From Pseudomonas cichorii (lineage in GTDB: Bacteria; Pseudomonadota; Gammaproteobacteria; Pseudomonadales; Pseudomonadaceae), in assembly GCF_003700275.1 (NCBI RefSeq), contig NZ_RBRE01000039.1, positions 62,001 to 126,000 on the forward strand: a DNA stretch of 64,000 nucleotides, read 5' to 3'. Made by a program: the position numbers and the translations under genes. The notes below the pieces were generated by a model. That model saw only the letters and a list, made by a program, of their open reading frames with translations, had not been told where the DNA came from and did no database searches. Every line of letters starts with the position of its first letter. The stretch's first letter is position 1. Below are positions 47,691 to 56,879 of the stretch, one piece after another.

Positions 47691-47903
47691 ATATTTAAGT
47701 GATTGTTTTTATATCATGGCTTTACGATGTTATCAATCCCGCATTTGCCATTCATTGGAAAGCTAATTGATTTTCGCTGAATACATGGAAGCGGATGATT
47801 GATTTATGTGTTTTTTCAGTCATAATTTCTTCCGATGCGTTTTTGGCATCAATTCTGATGCATGTAGGTTCCGGCTATATGGAGGAGACTCAAAAGAGAA
47901 TAA

Positions 47904-48194
47904 CTATTTCTTCCTGCATGCCTCAACCTCATTTTGCATACTCAACTCAGTATCGATCCCCAACTTGTAGCGACAGTAATCAATAATCAGCTCCCGCTCC
48001 TCATTACTGAGCCGCTCAACCCGCCTAACCTCCCCATCATTCGCATGAATATTGTAAAACTTCACCTGAAACGTCGGATGCTTCTTGATAAAAATAACAG
48101 TTTCAATATCCCCATCCTCAAGCGCTTCGTAATAGCCGACGTACAGAACAGCCAGCACCGCCAAGATTGCTGCGATCATCAGTTTTTTCATCAT
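47904..48194 (-). CDS. Small single-pass membrane protein next to the T6SS module
   Basis: 96 residues (start at the first of two adjacent ATG codons). One N-terminal hydrophobic segment (LMIAAILAVLAVLYVGYY) is followed by a hydrophilic domain with many Glu and Arg and a single Cys pair. GGAAG lies just upstream. It has no recognisable domain. As the last gene of a minus-strand series after the type VI immunity gene, it may be an additional immunity or an accessory protein; this is inference only. Confidence 0.55.
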   Translation of the reverse strand: MMKKLMIAAILAVLAVLYVGYYEALEDGDIETVIFIKKHPTFQVKFYNIHANDGEVRRVERLSNEERELIIDYCRYKLGIDTELSMQNEVEACRKK

Positions 48195-48286
48195 TACGCT
48201 TCCAGTCCTCGCTGAGGCACTGGCTGGTAATGACTTATGAACCATGTATGAACACTGCCCGTCGATAAGTACATCATGCCAACGCT

Positions 48287-49375
48287 CTATAACCGCCCTG
48301 GCAAAGTATTCGATCCATCCAGACCTGGCTCATTACCAAGCAACCTGGCACTCCATACGGGCAATTCGCTCTCATCCACATCCAGACGTTTGAGCCACTG
48401 ATCTGCTGACCAGCCGACTAAGCGCAATTCGCCGTCATGCGAGCCGCCGTGCAGGGAACTTACGGTGTCATAGCGAAGGCTTTTAAGCGCGTGGTTCAGC
48501 AGTACGTATGCCGCCGGTTTCGGGTCTTCGGTATCACCGGTCAGGTAGGGATACGCGCCGGCTTGTATCACCAAGGCGTTCTCGCAACGGTAGAAAGCGA
48601 AGTGGCTCGGTGGCAGTTGCGTGCGCAATGCTTCCAGCCCGCCTGCTAATTCCAAGCGTTCTTGATCAAGCAGTGTCAGCCAACTGACCGTTTTGATTTT
48701 GCTGGCTTTGAATTGCGGGCGATTAGCCAAGAGCGCCGCAGTGCCTACATCCAGTCCGGGCATGCGTGTGGCCATGAAGGCTTCTGTGGGTTGGTTGTCA
48801 TCCCGCTTGGTTATCGAGAGGTTGTAGGCATGGCCTGCATAGCCCTGTATCGGGTTCAGGCGTTTCGAGAAGTCGATAAACAGTTGCAGAAACTTGAGTG
48901 GGTTCTGTTCCTGATACAGCAGAGGAACGGAGAACTCCAGAACGCTCAGGTCGTCTCCCATTTTGGCTTCCCAGGCAGGCTGGCCAAAAAGCTCGAAGTA
49001 CCAGGCGCTGGCGTCGTCAGGTTGCTTGCCGCTCGTGTAGTAAAAGCTCAGAGGAAAATTCTCGCTCATGGCCGCCAGCATTTCGCGCAGGGTTTTGGCT
49101 TTACTGTATGGCGTTAACGGTTTTCCCTCTGGCGGTTCTTCGCGCCATAGCCAGGTAAGATGGGGCTCGGCAATATGCTTGAACTCATCGAAGCATTGGC
49201 ATACTGCCTCGCGCACTTGAGGCGTATGGGCTTCTTTGAAATAGAGCGTGCCGCGCAGGCAAAGCACGGCACCTATATAGTTTTCAGGGCCGCCTTTCAT
49301 CAGCAGGTTGCCGGGCATTTCCAGCAGTTGCGGTTGCTTTGCGAGTTCCTCGGCCATGTTGAATTCTGGTTTCAT
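48287..49375 (-). CDS. Type VI secretion immunity-family protein (DUF3396-type)
   Basis: 362 residues, soluble, no signal peptide, matching the DUF3396 type VI immunity family: YFKEAHTPQVREAVCQCFDEFKHI, WYFELFGQPAWEAKMGDDLSVLEFSVPL, GYAGHAYNLSITK and LDVGTAALLANRPQFKASKIKTVSWLTLL. It probably neutralises the nuclease effector encoded 14 bp upstream, in the cytoplasm where such a toxin would act. GGAG is 8-9 nt before the ATG at 49375, which excludes a longer start. Confidence 0.8.
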   Translation of the reverse strand: MKPEFNMAEELAKQPQLLEMPGNLLMKGGPENYIGAVLCLRGTLYFKEAHTPQVREAVCQCFDEFKHIAEPHLTWLWREEPPEGKPLTPYSKAKTLREMLAAMSENFPLSFYYTSGKQPDDASAWYFELFGQPAWEAKMGDDLSVLEFSVPLLYQEQNPLKFLQLFIDFSKRLNPIQGYAGHAYNLSITKRDDNQPTEAFMATRMPGLDVGTAALLANRPQFKASKIKTVSWLTLLDQERLELAGGLEALRTQLPPSHFAFYRCENALVIQAGAYPYLTGDTEDPKPAAYVLLNHALKSLRYDTVSSLHGGSHDGELRLVGWSADQWLKRLDVDESELPVWSARLLGNEPGLDGSNTLPGRL

Positions 49376-49389
49376 GGGTTTTCTCCGAA

Positions 49390-50091
49390 TCAATAGGCGG
49401 GAATTGCTGGTCGAGGTATGCGGCCACGACTGAAGATATATATCACGCTGCTTGCGATAGCCGCGGCCCAACCTAATTGTTCAACTGGCACCTTGGACTG
49501 CTGCTCTTCCTGGCTACAGTCGCAGTCGGTAGGTTTCATTTCGACGACATTGTTCTCGTCACCAGCGATTTTCTGGTAGGCAAGCATCTGCTGTCTATTT
49601 GGTGGATCCGGTGGGAACTTCATTTCCACCACCTGCTTGATATTGTCTTGCGTGGGTGGCTTGCCTGGATCCTTGACGATCACCACGTCGGGCCTGCGAA
49701 TCATGCCGCTGCCAGGTTCAAAGGGCGGATGTTCCGGGTCTTTATCCCAATACTTGTCGATCCAGCCGGGTATCCAGCCATGTGGGTTTTCCCCGGTCTG
49801 GCTGTCCAGAATAGGCTGTGGTGGGTGCTTCGTCATGTCGTAGCTGACCTCGGGCTTGTATGGGCTGCGTTTATGAAGAAGTTCGTCCAACTCTCCCAAA
49901 CGCTGAGCCACGCAGGTCTGCTTAAGGCTTTTGCCATCCTGGCTGATGTTGGGCGTGCTGCTGCAGTAGCAGATCGCCGAGCACAGTATCCTTTTGTCTT
50001 GCGGGTCGAGGCTGGGTTTCAGAGTACCGACCAGGGTGGTCTTGCCTTCAGGACTCATGCCGCCCTGAGATATGCCGGGCTGATCGCTCAT
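49390..50091 (-). CDS. VRR-NUC domain T6SS effector
   Basis: 233 residues. The nuclease core at about 130-185 has RRPDVVIVKD (Asp135) and VVEMKF (E156xK158), then QQMLAYQKI, the PD-(D/E)XK pattern of VRR-NUC. The N-terminal half holds several Cys (CSAICYCSS, C60). The last 30 residues have a hydrophobic helix (WAAAIASSVIYIF), unusual for a nuclease. The ATG overlaps the stop codon of the PAAR gene by 4 bp, and the putative immunity gene follows. VRR-NUC T6SS effectors (TseV) are known in other bacteria. Confidence 0.8.
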   Translation of the reverse strand: MSDQPGISQGGMSPEGKTTLVGTLKPSLDPQDKRILCSAICYCSSTPNISQDGKSLKQTCVAQRLGELDELLHKRSPYKPEVSYDMTKHPPQPILDSQTGENPHGWIPGWIDKYWDKDPEHPPFEPGSGMIRRPDVVIVKDPGKPPTQDNIKQVVEMKFPPDPPNRQQMLAYQKIAGDENNVVEMKPTDCDCSQEEQQSKVPVEQLGWAAAIASSVIYIFSRGRIPRPAIPAY

Positions 50092-50603
50092 GCTTCGTCT
50101 TCCTGCACCAGATCTATATGAATGGATGCAGGGGTATCGTGGTTGACCCACGATGTCATGCCTTGTGCATCGGTAATGCTGACGGCACTCCAGCCATCAC
50201 TGGACCAGACCTTGACCTTGCGCCCGGCAACGGGTTTGCCGGTAGCCTGATCGATGAGCTGGAAGCGTCCGGAATACGGGGTTTTGTTGATGTTCAGGGG
50301 GGTAATAGGGATAAACGGGGCAGGTGTATGCGAATCACCAATAATCACTGTCCCGGACCCGCCAATCACGACATCTCCGTGTGTCCCCGTGGTGCCGACC
50401 AATGCGGCGTTTTTACCATTGATAAATACAGTCGCAGATACAGCCGAAGCCAGGGCACTGCCACAGGTACAGGTATCACCTTGGCGGGCTGCGGCGAGCC
50501 CATCGAAGAATACGTCTGGAGATCCTGAGGCAATCGCTTTGGTGCCATGCCCAGGCATTGGGCAACTGGTCGGATCTGTTATGCGGGCGGCTGGTTTTGC
50601 CAT
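50088..50603 (-). CDS. PAAR-domain protein with C-terminal extension
   Basis: 171 residues. The PAAR domain (about 1-100) has AARITDPTSCPMPGHGTKAI, CTCGSALASAVSATVFINGK and GDVVIGGSGTVIIGDSHTPAP. It sharpens the tip of the VgrG spike and carries effectors in the type VI secretion system. A short Ig-like or regulatory-like domain (YSGRFQLIDQATGKPVAGRKV) follows. It is translationally coupled to the effector gene. No VgrG or T6SS core gene is in the window, so it is an orphan module. Confidence 0.88.
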   Translation of the reverse strand: MAKPAARITDPTSCPMPGHGTKAIASGSPDVFFDGLAAARQGDTCTCGSALASAVSATVFINGKNAALVGTTGTHGDVVIGGSGTVIIGDSHTPAPFIPITPLNINKTPYSGRFQLIDQATGKPVAGRKVKVWSSDGWSAVSITDAQGMTSWVNHDTPASIHIDLVQEDEA

Positions 50604-50716
50604 GCTTGACTTCCTGTCAGCAGATTTTGACGATTTCGGACTTTATCAGAATCGACAGGGTTATGTTCCCTCCAGACTTTTCACTAGCCGCTAGGCACCA
50701 TTTCGTACCCACAAAA

Positions 50717-50744
50717 AAGCCAGGAAGCTCTCGCCCCCTGGCTT
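50717..50744 (-). terminator. Rho-independent terminator after nrdB
   Basis: AAGCCAGG and CCTGGCTT arms; on the minus strand the stem is followed by TTTTGTGG. It lies 36 bp after the nrdB stop codon. Confidence 0.8.
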
Positions 50745-50779
50745 TCTCATTTCAAATCAGAGCTACACAGCCCCAATCA

Positions 50780-52027
50780 TCAATCCCAGCTCAACGCCCC
50801 ACCAGTCTGATACTCGATAACCCGAGTCTCGAAGAAGTTTTTCTCTTTCTTCAAGTCCATGATTTCGCTCATCCATGGGAACGGGTTGGTGGTACCTGGG
50901 TACTCTTCCTTCAGGCCGATCTGCGACAGGCGACGGTTGGCGATGAATTTGAGGTAGTCCTCCATCATTGCCGCGTTCATGCCCAGTACGCCGCGTGGCA
51001 TGGTATCGCGGGCGTATTCGATTTCCAGCTGGGTGCCTTGCAGAATCATCTGCATGGCTTCTTCCTTCATCTCGGCATCCCACAGGTGCGGGTTTTCGAT
51101 CTTGATCTGGTTGATCACGTCGATGCCGAAGTTCAGGTGCATGGATTCGTCACGCAGGATGTACTGGAACTGCTCGGCAACGCCGGTCATCTTGTTGCGG
51201 CGGCCCATGGAGAGGATCTGGGTGAAGCCGCAATAGAAGAAGATGCCTTCCAGAACGCAGTAGTAGGCGATCAGGTTGCGCAGCAGTTCCTTGTCGGTTT
51301 CGACGGTGCCGGTCTCGAACTTCGGATCGGAGATCGAGCGGGTGTATTTCAGGCCCCAGGCTGCCTTTTTTGCGACCGATGGAATCTCGTGGTACATGTT
51401 GAAGATCTCGCCTTCATCCATGGCCAGCGATTCGATGCAGTACTGGTAAGCGTGGGTGTGGATCGCTTCCTCGAAAGCCTGGCGCAGGATGTACTGGCGG
51501 CACTCGGGGTTGGTGATCAGGCGGTACACGGCCAGTACGAGGTTGTTGGCAACCAGCGAGTCGGCTGTGGAGAAGAAGCCCAGGTTGCGCATGACGATGC
51601 GGCGCTCGTCGTCGGTCAGGCCTTCCGGGTTTTTCCAGAGGGCGATGTCGGCGGTCATGTTGACTTCTTGCGGCATCCAGTGGTTTGCGCAGCCGTCCAG
51701 GTACTTCTGCCAGGCCCAGTCGTACTTGAACGGGACGAGCTGGTTGAGGTCGGCGCGGCAGTTGATCATGCGCTTTTCATCGACCGCAACACGCGCCGAA
51801 GCACCTTCCAGTTCAGCCAGACCTTCGGCAACGTCCAGAGCGTCCAGCGCTTTCTTGGCGCGGATCAGGGCTGCGGAGTCGTTGGCGGTAATGGCGCGTG
51901 CTTCCTGGGCGGCAGCACCACCGGCGCTGTCCAGGCGGTCCATCGTGGCTTCGTGAGCCTGTGCAGCCTGGTTGGGTTTGGCGGCTACTTCGCCTTCGTC
52001 TTTGTCGAATTCGTCCCAGCTCAGCAT
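50780..52027 (-). CDS. nrdB: Class Ia ribonucleotide reductase, beta subunit
   Basis: 415 residues. Di-iron ligands and the radical Tyr are visible: Asp in NMTADIALW, Glu-His-Tyr in [12 protein letters not shown], Glu in [10 protein letters not shown] and Glu/His in [12 protein letters not shown]. It generates the tyrosyl radical used by NrdA to make dNTPs. An N-terminal extension of about 70 residues (rich in Ala and Glu) is present, as in other pseudomonads. AGGAG lies 10 nt before the ATG. NrdR-like boxes lie about 390 bp upstream, implying its own promoter. Confidence 0.95.
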   Translation of the reverse strand: MLSWDEFDKDEGEVAAKPNQAAQAHEATMDRLDSAGGAAAQEARAITANDSAALIRAKKALDALDVAEGLAELEGASARVAVDEKRMINCRADLNQLVPFKYDWAWQKYLDGCANHWMPQEVNMTADIALWKNPEGLTDDERRIVMRNLGFFSTADSLVANNLVLAVYRLITNPECRQYILRQAFEEAIHTHAYQYCIESLAMDEGEIFNMYHEIPSVAKKAAWGLKYTRSISDPKFETGTVETDKELLRNLIAYYCVLEGIFFYCGFTQILSMGRRNKMTGVAEQFQYILRDESMHLNFGIDVINQIKIENPHLWDAEMKEEAMQMILQGTQLEIEYARDTMPRGVLGMNAAMMEDYLKFIANRRLSQIGLKEEYPGTTNPFPWMSEIMDLKKEKNFFETRVIEYQTGGALSWD

Positions 52028-52656
52028 GGTGGTAAAGCTCCTGTGCTTGAGGGTGCCTGAGGCAACCGCGATTGGATTTTAAAGTGTCGAATACCGGCGT
52101 GCAGCAAGCACGCTGGCAGTAAATTTTCGAGGTTTACTCGGATCGCCGATCTATGAAATTGTCGGTCGTTCAGTGAGCCGGTGTCGTTGAGACACAAGCG
52201 AGCAATACGGGTGTCTGGGGTTGCTTTCAGGTGAGCCAACTTTGCATTTGCAAATGGTCATTTGAGTACCCTGGAGCAAGCGCGGGAGTATACAGATTTT
52301 TCCCCGGAGCTTGTTCATCCGTGATTGAAATAGCGGTGTGATTTTTCGCTTTTTTTTCATGCTTCGGCGTTAATTTTCATTGCACCGAAAATGAGCGTCA
52401 AACGCAGCGAAAACACCTTATGTAGTGTTTTTTACAATTGGAAACGCAGGATATAGTGCCTTGGCTTTTCCGGCAATGATTCGTTGGATGCGTTTTTGGG
52501 CGTTTGTTTAGAGCATGACACAGGTCAAGAGTTGCACGTGCCGTAGATTGTGGCTTCTGGGGGAATGCGAAAATTTTATGCGCGTGAGAGCGGCCATTTT
52601 TTCAGCCAGGCAATCGACGAATGGCAACCCTCATCACGAAGTGTGGAAGATGGGGC
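52028..52656. other. Gene-free nrdB leader region
   Basis: About 630 bp between nrdB and fic with no supported gene. It holds two NrdR-like boxes (52413-52459); the roughly 385 bp between these and nrdB would be an unusually long 5' untranslated region. The rest shows no repeat. Confidence 0.6.
52413..52459 (-). promoter_or_regulatory. Tandem NrdR-like boxes upstream of nrdB
   Basis: ACACCTTATGTAGTGT (52413-52428) and ACGCAGGATATAGTGC (52444-52459), separated by 15 bp, i.e. 31 bp centre to centre, fit the consensus acaCwAtATaTwGtgt at 13 and 12 of 16 positions. NrdR represses reductase genes when dNTP is high. Confidence 0.75.
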
Positions 52657-53256
52657 TTAGATGCTGATTGGCTGTCCAATGCACTTCGCAAACACCTTGG
52701 TCAGTGCTGTGTAATCGCACACGACGGCATCAATATTTGCCTGCGTCCATTCCTGCACATCAACCTCCCACCAGCTGATCTCATATCCAGCATTAACAAT
52801 GATGTGTTCAAACAGGATTCGTTGGGCTCTGCCATTGCCGTCCCGAAAAGGATGCACAACATTCAAATCGCCGAATAGCTCTGCGCTGGCAAGCACCAGT
52901 GCGTCTCGGTCCAGGTTCTGAAGCCAATCGGCTTTGGCGAGGGATGAAAGCAGCTTTTGAGCTTCAGGCTCGATACGGCTGCACGTGCAAAAATGGGTAG
53001 AGCCTTTGGAGATGTCAACGCTTCGTAGCTCTCCGGCCCATTCGTAGATATCTGAAAACAAACGAGAGTGGATGTTTTTTAGGTAGAGGAGGTCGTAAGG
53101 CGGAGGGGCAAACTCGATAGAGCTTGCGGCAACTTCAGAAAGTGCTCGTTCTGCTTGAGCCAGAAGCCTGTCGCTGGTGAAGCCCAAGCGGTTACGTAGA
53201 ACCGATGTACCTGGGATGCAATACGGATCTTGCCCTGTGCCATATTTATCGAGCAT
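52657..53256 (-). CDS. fic: Fic-family AMP transferase (toxin)
   Basis: 199 residues. The Fic motif is intact: HPFRDGNGRAQR at 135-146. The flap and N-terminal helices are typical (FSDIYEWAGELRSVDISKG). Such enzymes modify target proteins with AMP and can poison the cell. The ATG overlaps the stop of the upstream small gene by 1 nt (TGATG), the usual coupling to the antitoxin. It lies between nrdA and nrdB. The protein lacks its own N-terminal inhibitory helix, consistent with class I control in trans. Confidence 0.88.
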   Translation of the reverse strand: MLDKYGTGQDPYCIPGTSVLRNRLGFTSDRLLAQAERALSEVAASSIEFAPPPYDLLYLKNIHSRLFSDIYEWAGELRSVDISKGSTHFCTCSRIEPEAQKLLSSLAKADWLQNLDRDALVLASAELFGDLNVVHPFRDGNGRAQRILFEHIIVNAGYEISWWEVDVQEWTQANIDAVVCDYTALTKVFAKCIGQPISI

Positions 53257-53426
53257 CAGGCCTGTTTGTTGCGGTAGGTTTTCAGCAACTCTTCACGAGA
53301 CAGAAGAGGGCGCTCAGCATCAAGGGGCGTAATGTCGAAACCTTCCAGGCGCAGGCTTGCCGAGTAGTTGGATTTGCGCGTTTTGGCGCAGTAGGCTTTT
53401 TTGGCCTGAAGGGAAAGGGTTGGCAT
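53256..53426 (-). CDS. yhfG: YhfG-type Fic antitoxin
   Basis: 56 residues, too short for most gene callers. It is basic at the N-terminus (LQAKKAYCAKTRKSNYSASL) and has the inhibition motif S-x-x-x-E-G in SLRLEG (residues 24-29), as expected for an antitoxin that blocks the ATP site of Fic. It ends in LLSREELLKTYRNKQA. GGAGG lies 9 nt before the ATG. It overlaps fic by 1 nt. Confidence 0.82.
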   Translation of the reverse strand: MPTLSLQAKKAYCAKTRKSNYSASLRLEGFDITPLDAERPLLSREELLKTYRNKQA

Positions 53427-53500
53427 GTTTGCCGCCTCCGGTGTTTCAAAGGCGTAAGTGTAGCTAAAAACTGGAAGATTTTGGAGAGGACGGTGCGGCC

Positions 53501-53602
53501 TTTCGCGAATGAATTCGCTCCTACGGGGTGAATGTAGGAAGGGCCTTTCGCGAATGAATTCGCTCCTACAGGGTGAGTGTAGGAGCGGATTTATCCGCGA
53601 AG
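53501..53602. repeat. Cluster of three REP-type repeats, two in tandem
   Basis: TTCGCGAATGAATTCGCTCC occurs at about 53501 and 53546 within two 43-bp direct units (53498-53540, 53542-53583). A third, opposite half AGGAGCGGATTTATCCGCGA is at 53581-53600. They separate nrdA from the antitoxin gene. Confidence 0.8.
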
Positions 53603-53626
53603 ACCGGGATTACAGCCTTGCCGGGT

Positions 53627-56539
53627 TTACTGGCAAGCCTCGCAATCCGGCTCGTCAATTGCACAAGCCTTTGGTACTGGAGCTGGACCGGCCGGTGCTG
53701 CTTCGGTCGGACGTGGCGCGCTGATCGCGGAGTCGTCCGGGCCGTGGCCGCCGCTCGATACTGCGTTGAGCTTGCCGGTGTTGATGGTCGACTTCTCGGT
53801 GCTGGTCGCGGCCAGGGCACGGAGGTAGTAGGTGGTTTTCAGGCCACGGAACCACGCCATGCGGTAGGTTACGTCCAGTTTCTTGCCCGAAGCGCCAGCG
53901 ATGTACAGGTTCAGCGACTGAGCCTGGTCGATCCACTTCTGACGGCGGCTGGCGGCGTCGACGATCCACTTGGTTTCCACTTCGAACGCGGTGGCGTAAA
54001 GCTCTTTGAGCTCCTGCGGAATGCGCTCGATCTGTTGTACCGAACCGTCGTAGTACTTCAGGTCGTTGATCATGACCGAGTCCCACAGGTCGCGGGCCTT
54101 GAGGTCGCGAACCAGGTACGGGTTGATCACGGTGAATTCGCCCGACAGGTTCGATTTCACGTACAGGTTCTGGTAGGTCGGTTCGATCGACTGCGATACG
54201 CCGGTGATGTTGGCGATGGTCGCGGTCGGAGCGATGGCCATGATGTTCGAGTTACGGATGCCTTTCTGTACGCGGGCACGAACCGGCGCCCAGTCCAGGG
54301 TTTCCTTCAGGTCGACATCGATGTACTTCTGGCCACGTGCTTCGATCAGGATCTGTTGCGAATCCAGCGGCAGGATGCCTTTGGACCACAGCGAACCCTG
54401 GAACGTCTCGTAGGCGCCGCGCTCGTCGGCCAGATCACAGGAAGCCTGGATGGCGTAGTAGCTGACCGCTTCCATGGAAGTGTCGGCGAACTGCACGGCA
54501 GCATCGGAACCGTACGGGATGTGTTGCAGGTACAGCGCATCCTGGAAGCCCATGATGCCCAGACCGACCGGACGGTGGCGCAGGTTGGAGTTTTTGGCCT
54601 GCGGTACCGAGTAGTAGTTGATGTCGATCACGTTATCGAGCATGCGTACGGCTACATCGACGGTGCGCTTGAGCTTGTCGGTGTCCAGCTTGCCGTTGAC
54701 GATGTGGTTCGGCAGGTTGATCGAGCCCAGGTTGCAGACCGCGATCTCGTCCTTGTTGGTGTTCAGGGTGATCTCGGTGCACAGGTTCGAGCTGTGGACC
54801 ACGCCCACGTGCTGCTGCGGGCTGCGCAGGTTGCACGGGTCCTTGAAGGTCAGCCATGGGTGGCCGGTCTCGAACAGCATCGAGAGCATCTTGCGCCACA
54901 GATCCTTGGCCTGGATGGTCTTGAACAGTTTGACCTTGCCCGGGTATTCGGTCAGCGCTTCGTAGTACTCGTAACGCTCTTCAAAGGCCTTGCCGGTCAG
55001 GTCATGCAGGTCCGGCACTTCGGATGGCGAGAACAGGGTCCACTTGCCGTCGTCGAAGACGCGCTTCATGAACAGGTCAGGGATCCAGTTGGCGGTGTTC
55101 ATGTCGTGGGTACGACGACGATCATCACCGGTGTTCTTGCGCAGCTCGATGAACTCTTCAATGTCCATGTGCCAGGTTTCCAGGTAGGCACAGACAGCGC
55201 CTTTGCGCTTGCCGCCCTGGTTGACCGCAACGGCGGTGTCGTTGACCACTTTCAGGAACGGCACGACGCCTTGCGACTTGCCGTTGGTGCCCTTGATGTA
55301 GGAACCCAGCGCACGAACCGGCGTCCAGTCGTTGCCCAGGCCGCCTGCGAATTTGGACAGCATGGCGTTGTCGTGGATCGCGTGGTAGATGCCCGACAGG
55401 TCATCCGGCACGGTGGTCAGGTAGCAGCTGGACAGCTGTGGACGCAGGGTGCCGGCGTTGAACAGGGTTGGCGTCGACGACATGTAGTCGAAGGACGACA
55501 GCAGGTTGTAGAACTCGATGGCGCGATCTTCACGGGCTTTCTCTTCGATCGCCAGGCCCATGGCCACGCGCATGAAGAAGATCTGCGGCAGCTCGAAACG
55601 CACGCCATCCTTGTGGATGAAATAACGGTCGTAGAGGGTCTGCAGGCCCAGGTAAGTGAACTGCTGATCGCGCTCGTGGTTGATCGCCTTGCCCAGCTTG
55701 ACCAGGTCGAAGTCGGCCAGCACAGGGTTGAGCAGTTCGTACTTGATGCCGGTGGCGACGTAGGCCGGCAGGGCCTTGGCGTACAGGTCGGCCATTTCGT
55801 GGTGAGTGGCGCTCTCGGCCACTTCCAGGAAGCCCAGGCCTTCGGCGCGCAGGGTGTCCATCAGCAGGCGGGCGGTGACGAACGAGTAGTTCGGCTCACG
55901 CTCGACCAGCGTACGCGCAGTCATCACCAGTGCGGTGTTGACGTCTTTGAGCGCAACGCCGTCGTACAGGTTTTTCAGGGTTTCGGTCTGGATCAGGTTG
56001 GCGTCGACTTCAGCCAAGCCTTCGCACGCTTCGGTAACGATGGTGTTCAGACGACCCATGTCCAGCGGCGCAAGGCTGCCGTCGGCGCGGGTGATGCGGA
56101 TCGATGGGTGAGCCAGGACTTCGCTGTCGGTTGCGCGACCGGCACGCTCCTTGGCACGCGAGTCACGGTAGATGACGTAGTCGCGAGCGACTTTCTGCTC
56201 ACCGGCACGCATCAGGGCCAGTTCGACCTGGTCCTGGATTTCTTCGATGTGGATGGTGCCGCCCGATGGCATGCGACGCTTGAAGGTCGCGGTGACCTGT
56301 TCGGTCAGGCGTGCAACGGTATCGTGGATACGCGACGAGGCGGCAGCGTTGCCACCCTCAACTGCAAGAAACGCTTTGGTGATGGCAACGGTGATCTTGT
56401 CGTCGGTGTAAGCAACAACAGTGCCGTTACGCTTGATCACGCGCAGTTGACCAGGCGCGGTCGCTGACAGGTCCTGTTGACCCTGGCTGGCTTTCGGCGC
56501 GTTGGTCGGCGAGTTCTCGCGAGTTGTGTCTGTTTGCAT
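53627..56539 (-). CDS. nrdA: Class Ia ribonucleotide reductase, alpha subunit
   Basis: 970 residues. Two ATP-cone domains in the N-terminus (LRVIKRNGTVVAYTDDKI and IRITRADGSLAPLDMGRL) precede the catalytic barrel. Catalytic residues: Cys in PQLSSCYL, Asn-Leu-Cys-x-Glu in NLCTEI and Cys in AVCNLGSINL; the tail ends in a redox pair (DCEACQ). It reduces all four ribonucleotides. The ATG at 56539 has GGAG upstream. A leader of about 340 bp separates it from NrdR-like boxes. Confidence 0.96.
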   Translation of the reverse strand: MQTDTTRENSPTNAPKASQGQQDLSATAPGQLRVIKRNGTVVAYTDDKITVAITKAFLAVEGGNAAASSRIHDTVARLTEQVTATFKRRMPSGGTIHIEEIQDQVELALMRAGEQKVARDYVIYRDSRAKERAGRATDSEVLAHPSIRITRADGSLAPLDMGRLNTIVTEACEGLAEVDANLIQTETLKNLYDGVALKDVNTALVMTARTLVEREPNYSFVTARLLMDTLRAEGLGFLEVAESATHHEMADLYAKALPAYVATGIKYELLNPVLADFDLVKLGKAINHERDQQFTYLGLQTLYDRYFIHKDGVRFELPQIFFMRVAMGLAIEEKAREDRAIEFYNLLSSFDYMSSTPTLFNAGTLRPQLSSCYLTTVPDDLSGIYHAIHDNAMLSKFAGGLGNDWTPVRALGSYIKGTNGKSQGVVPFLKVVNDTAVAVNQGGKRKGAVCAYLETWHMDIEEFIELRKNTGDDRRRTHDMNTANWIPDLFMKRVFDDGKWTLFSPSEVPDLHDLTGKAFEERYEYYEALTEYPGKVKLFKTIQAKDLWRKMLSMLFETGHPWLTFKDPCNLRSPQQHVGVVHSSNLCTEITLNTNKDEIAVCNLGSINLPNHIVNGKLDTDKLKRTVDVAVRMLDNVIDINYYSVPQAKNSNLRHRPVGLGIMGFQDALYLQHIPYGSDAAVQFADTSMEAVSYYAIQASCDLADERGAYETFQGSLWSKGILPLDSQQILIEARGQKYIDVDLKETLDWAPVRARVQKGIRNSNIMAIAPTATIANITGVSQSIEPTYQNLYVKSNLSGEFTVINPYLVRDLKARDLWDSVMINDLKYYDGSVQQIERIPQELKELYATAFEVETKWIVDAASRRQKWIDQAQSLNLYIAGASGKKLDVTYRMAWFRGLKTTYYLRALAATSTEKSTINTGKLNAVSSGGHGPDDSAISAPRPTEAAPAGPAPVPKACAIDEPDCEACQ

Positions 56540-56879
56540 GGGTGTCTCCACGTTCTTTAAGTTTGTTCGGGCTGTACAACCGCCCACCGATCCGTCTTGA
56601 GGCATTCAGCCGCCAAAGGGGCGGCTGTAAGTGACTTCAAAACGGAGCAAGGAGGGCTGGATGCCGCTCCCCGGCTTTGAAGCCAGAAAGGACCGGTACA
56701 TGACCGATCCCTTGAAAATCTGATGAAGAGTGCTCGTTTGATGTTGCAAAACGTGTACCGGTTGGCCAGAGGCTGGCGCGGTCGGTTGGGCTATTGAACA
56801 CGTCGTAAAGTTCAACCTTGCAGGCTCAAGAAAAATGCTTGAATTTCTCGATTGAGTCGTGTTGGCTTTTCTCCGCAAA

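Noticed and set aside
47795..47986. A short plus-strand frame between the Bro-N gene and the small membrane protein
   Set aside because: No ribosome site and overlap with the opposite gene; likely chance.
53573..56467. A 964-codon open frame on the plus strand opposite nrdA
   Set aside because: It is the antisense shadow of nrdA: GC-rich codon bias keeps the frame open. The protein is Val/Gln/Asp-rich with no recognisable domain, and NrdA is certain.
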